Shown here: piece after piece, positions 59,128-59,350 of the stretch
Numbering within the stretch: the stretch's first letter is position 1
Layout of the letters: every line of letters starts with the position of its first letter
Source: Acidobacteriota bacterium
GTDB taxonomy: Bacteria > Acidobacteriota > Terriglobia > Terriglobales > Acidobacteriaceae
NCBI GenBank assembly: GCA_021790995.1
Contig: JAJYFA010000005.1
Coordinates: 1-59,350, forward strand
Direction of reading: 5' to 3'
Length of the DNA: 59,350 bases
The notes under the pieces: generated by a model
Databases searched by the model: none
Told to the model about the DNA's origin: nothing
The model's input: only the letters and a program-made list of their open reading frames with translations
Made by a program: the position numbers and the translations under genes

Positions 59128-59350
59128 ATGCGTTACTCCCAACAGATGCAAACTGTCCGCAAGCCAATCGGCTTGCCCTGTCGCTGCGCATTCGCGACGT
59201 TGATCCTCTGCGTTTTTTTCGCGGCCTCCGGGCTGCTATCGGCGCAGACAGGTGGAACCGGAGCCCTTAGCGGCGCGATCACTGACCCCACTGGCGCGAT
59301 GGTAGTTGGTGCTCAGGTAAAGGTGACGAATGCTGTCACCGGCGACACGC
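59128..59350 (+). CDS. TonB-dependent receptor, Oar-like (N-terminal part only)
   Basis: The open frame of 74 codons runs off the window. It encodes a signal peptide (basic CRCAFATLILCVFFAASGLL, cleavage after LSAQ) and the start of a carboxypeptidase-regulatory-like domain (TGALSGAITDPTGAMVVGAQ, then VKVTNAVTGDT), the usual beginning of acidobacterial Oar-type outer-membrane receptors. GGAGGG at 59111-59116 is the ribosome-binding site. Within the first codons, GCAAGCC-AATC-GGCTTGC is a perfect dyad (59158-59175). The receptor likely imports the substrate of the island. Confidence 0.85.
   Translation, partial: MRYSQQMQTVRKPIGLPCRCAFATLILCVFFAASGLLSAQTGGTGALSGAITDPTGAMVVGAQVKVTNAVTGDT

Noticed and set aside
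59154..59185. TGTCCG and CCTGTCGC inside the TonB receptor coding start
   Set aside because: The half-sites are about 10 bp further apart than in the promoter modules and lie in codons; kept only as a curiosity.

Overview
The window reads like the chromosome of an acidobacterium (Acidobacteriota, Terriglobia-like). This is an inference from the GC-rich coding style, the compact tilS-ftsH and dapF-ldcA-mpl gene groups, and the Oar-type TonB receptor (signal peptide followed by a carboxypeptidase-regulatory-like domain) that starts at the right edge. No tRNA, rRNA, CRISPR array, transposase or phage module was recognised.

Bases 1-42,300 are mostly a housekeeping chromosome. In order: the tail of an M28-type peptidase; methylthioadenosine phosphorylase; a hicBA toxin-antitoxin pair; a PfkB kinase and a membrane glycosyltransferase; the murein/DAP group dapF-ldcA-mpl, closed by a strong hairpin terminator; ftsH and tilS; ispD and ispF; gltX; a second toxin-antitoxin pair wedged between gltX and a partial copy of the gltX 3' end; glnS; several metabolic or hypothetical genes (sugar isomerase-like, phosphatase, PHP protein, LOG protein, outer-membrane barrel, TrpB2, rubrerythrin, isoaspartyl peptidase, PfkB kinase, glycerol facilitator, rsmE, serine dehydratase); a 30-residue Lys/Ala protein with its own strong promoter and operator-like dyad; a ligase-ACP-acyltransferase fusion; and a chemosensory operon cheA-cheW-cheY-cheB-cheR.

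From about 43.9 kb to the right end lies a catabolic island. Leftward genes are a beta-keto acid cleavage enzyme (BKACE) and an SDR dehydrogenase, then a GH5-like secreted protein, an MFS transporter and a secreted type-B carboxylesterase. Rightward genes are a secreted sulfatase, then (past a leftward AraC regulator) a thiolase, CoA-transferase subunit A, a second SDR, CoA-transferase subunit B, an SMP-30 lactonase and the TonB receptor. A consistent reading is uptake and desulfation or de-esterification of an unknown substrate, oxidation to a beta-keto acid, cleavage by BKACE to acetoacetate plus an acyl-CoA, activation of acetoacetate by the CoA-transferase and thiolysis to acetyl-CoA.

The most striking unannotated signal is a promoter-sized 47-bp module found three times with identical internal spacing: upstream of BKACE, the sulfatase and the TonB receptor. 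Each copy has a direct repeat of CTGTC-like half-sites 15 bp apart, the second half-site overlapping a -35-like box, then 16 bp, then a TANNAT -10 box. A weaker copy of the half-site pair lies just upstream of the AraC gene. This predicts an AraC-controlled regulon. Other notable points are a GH5-like protein that lacks the expected acid/base Glu and carries four CxxC pairs, palindromic and low-complexity DNA inserted in frame in gltX and in the ligase-acyltransferase gene, and a DapF with Ser in place of its second catalytic Cys.
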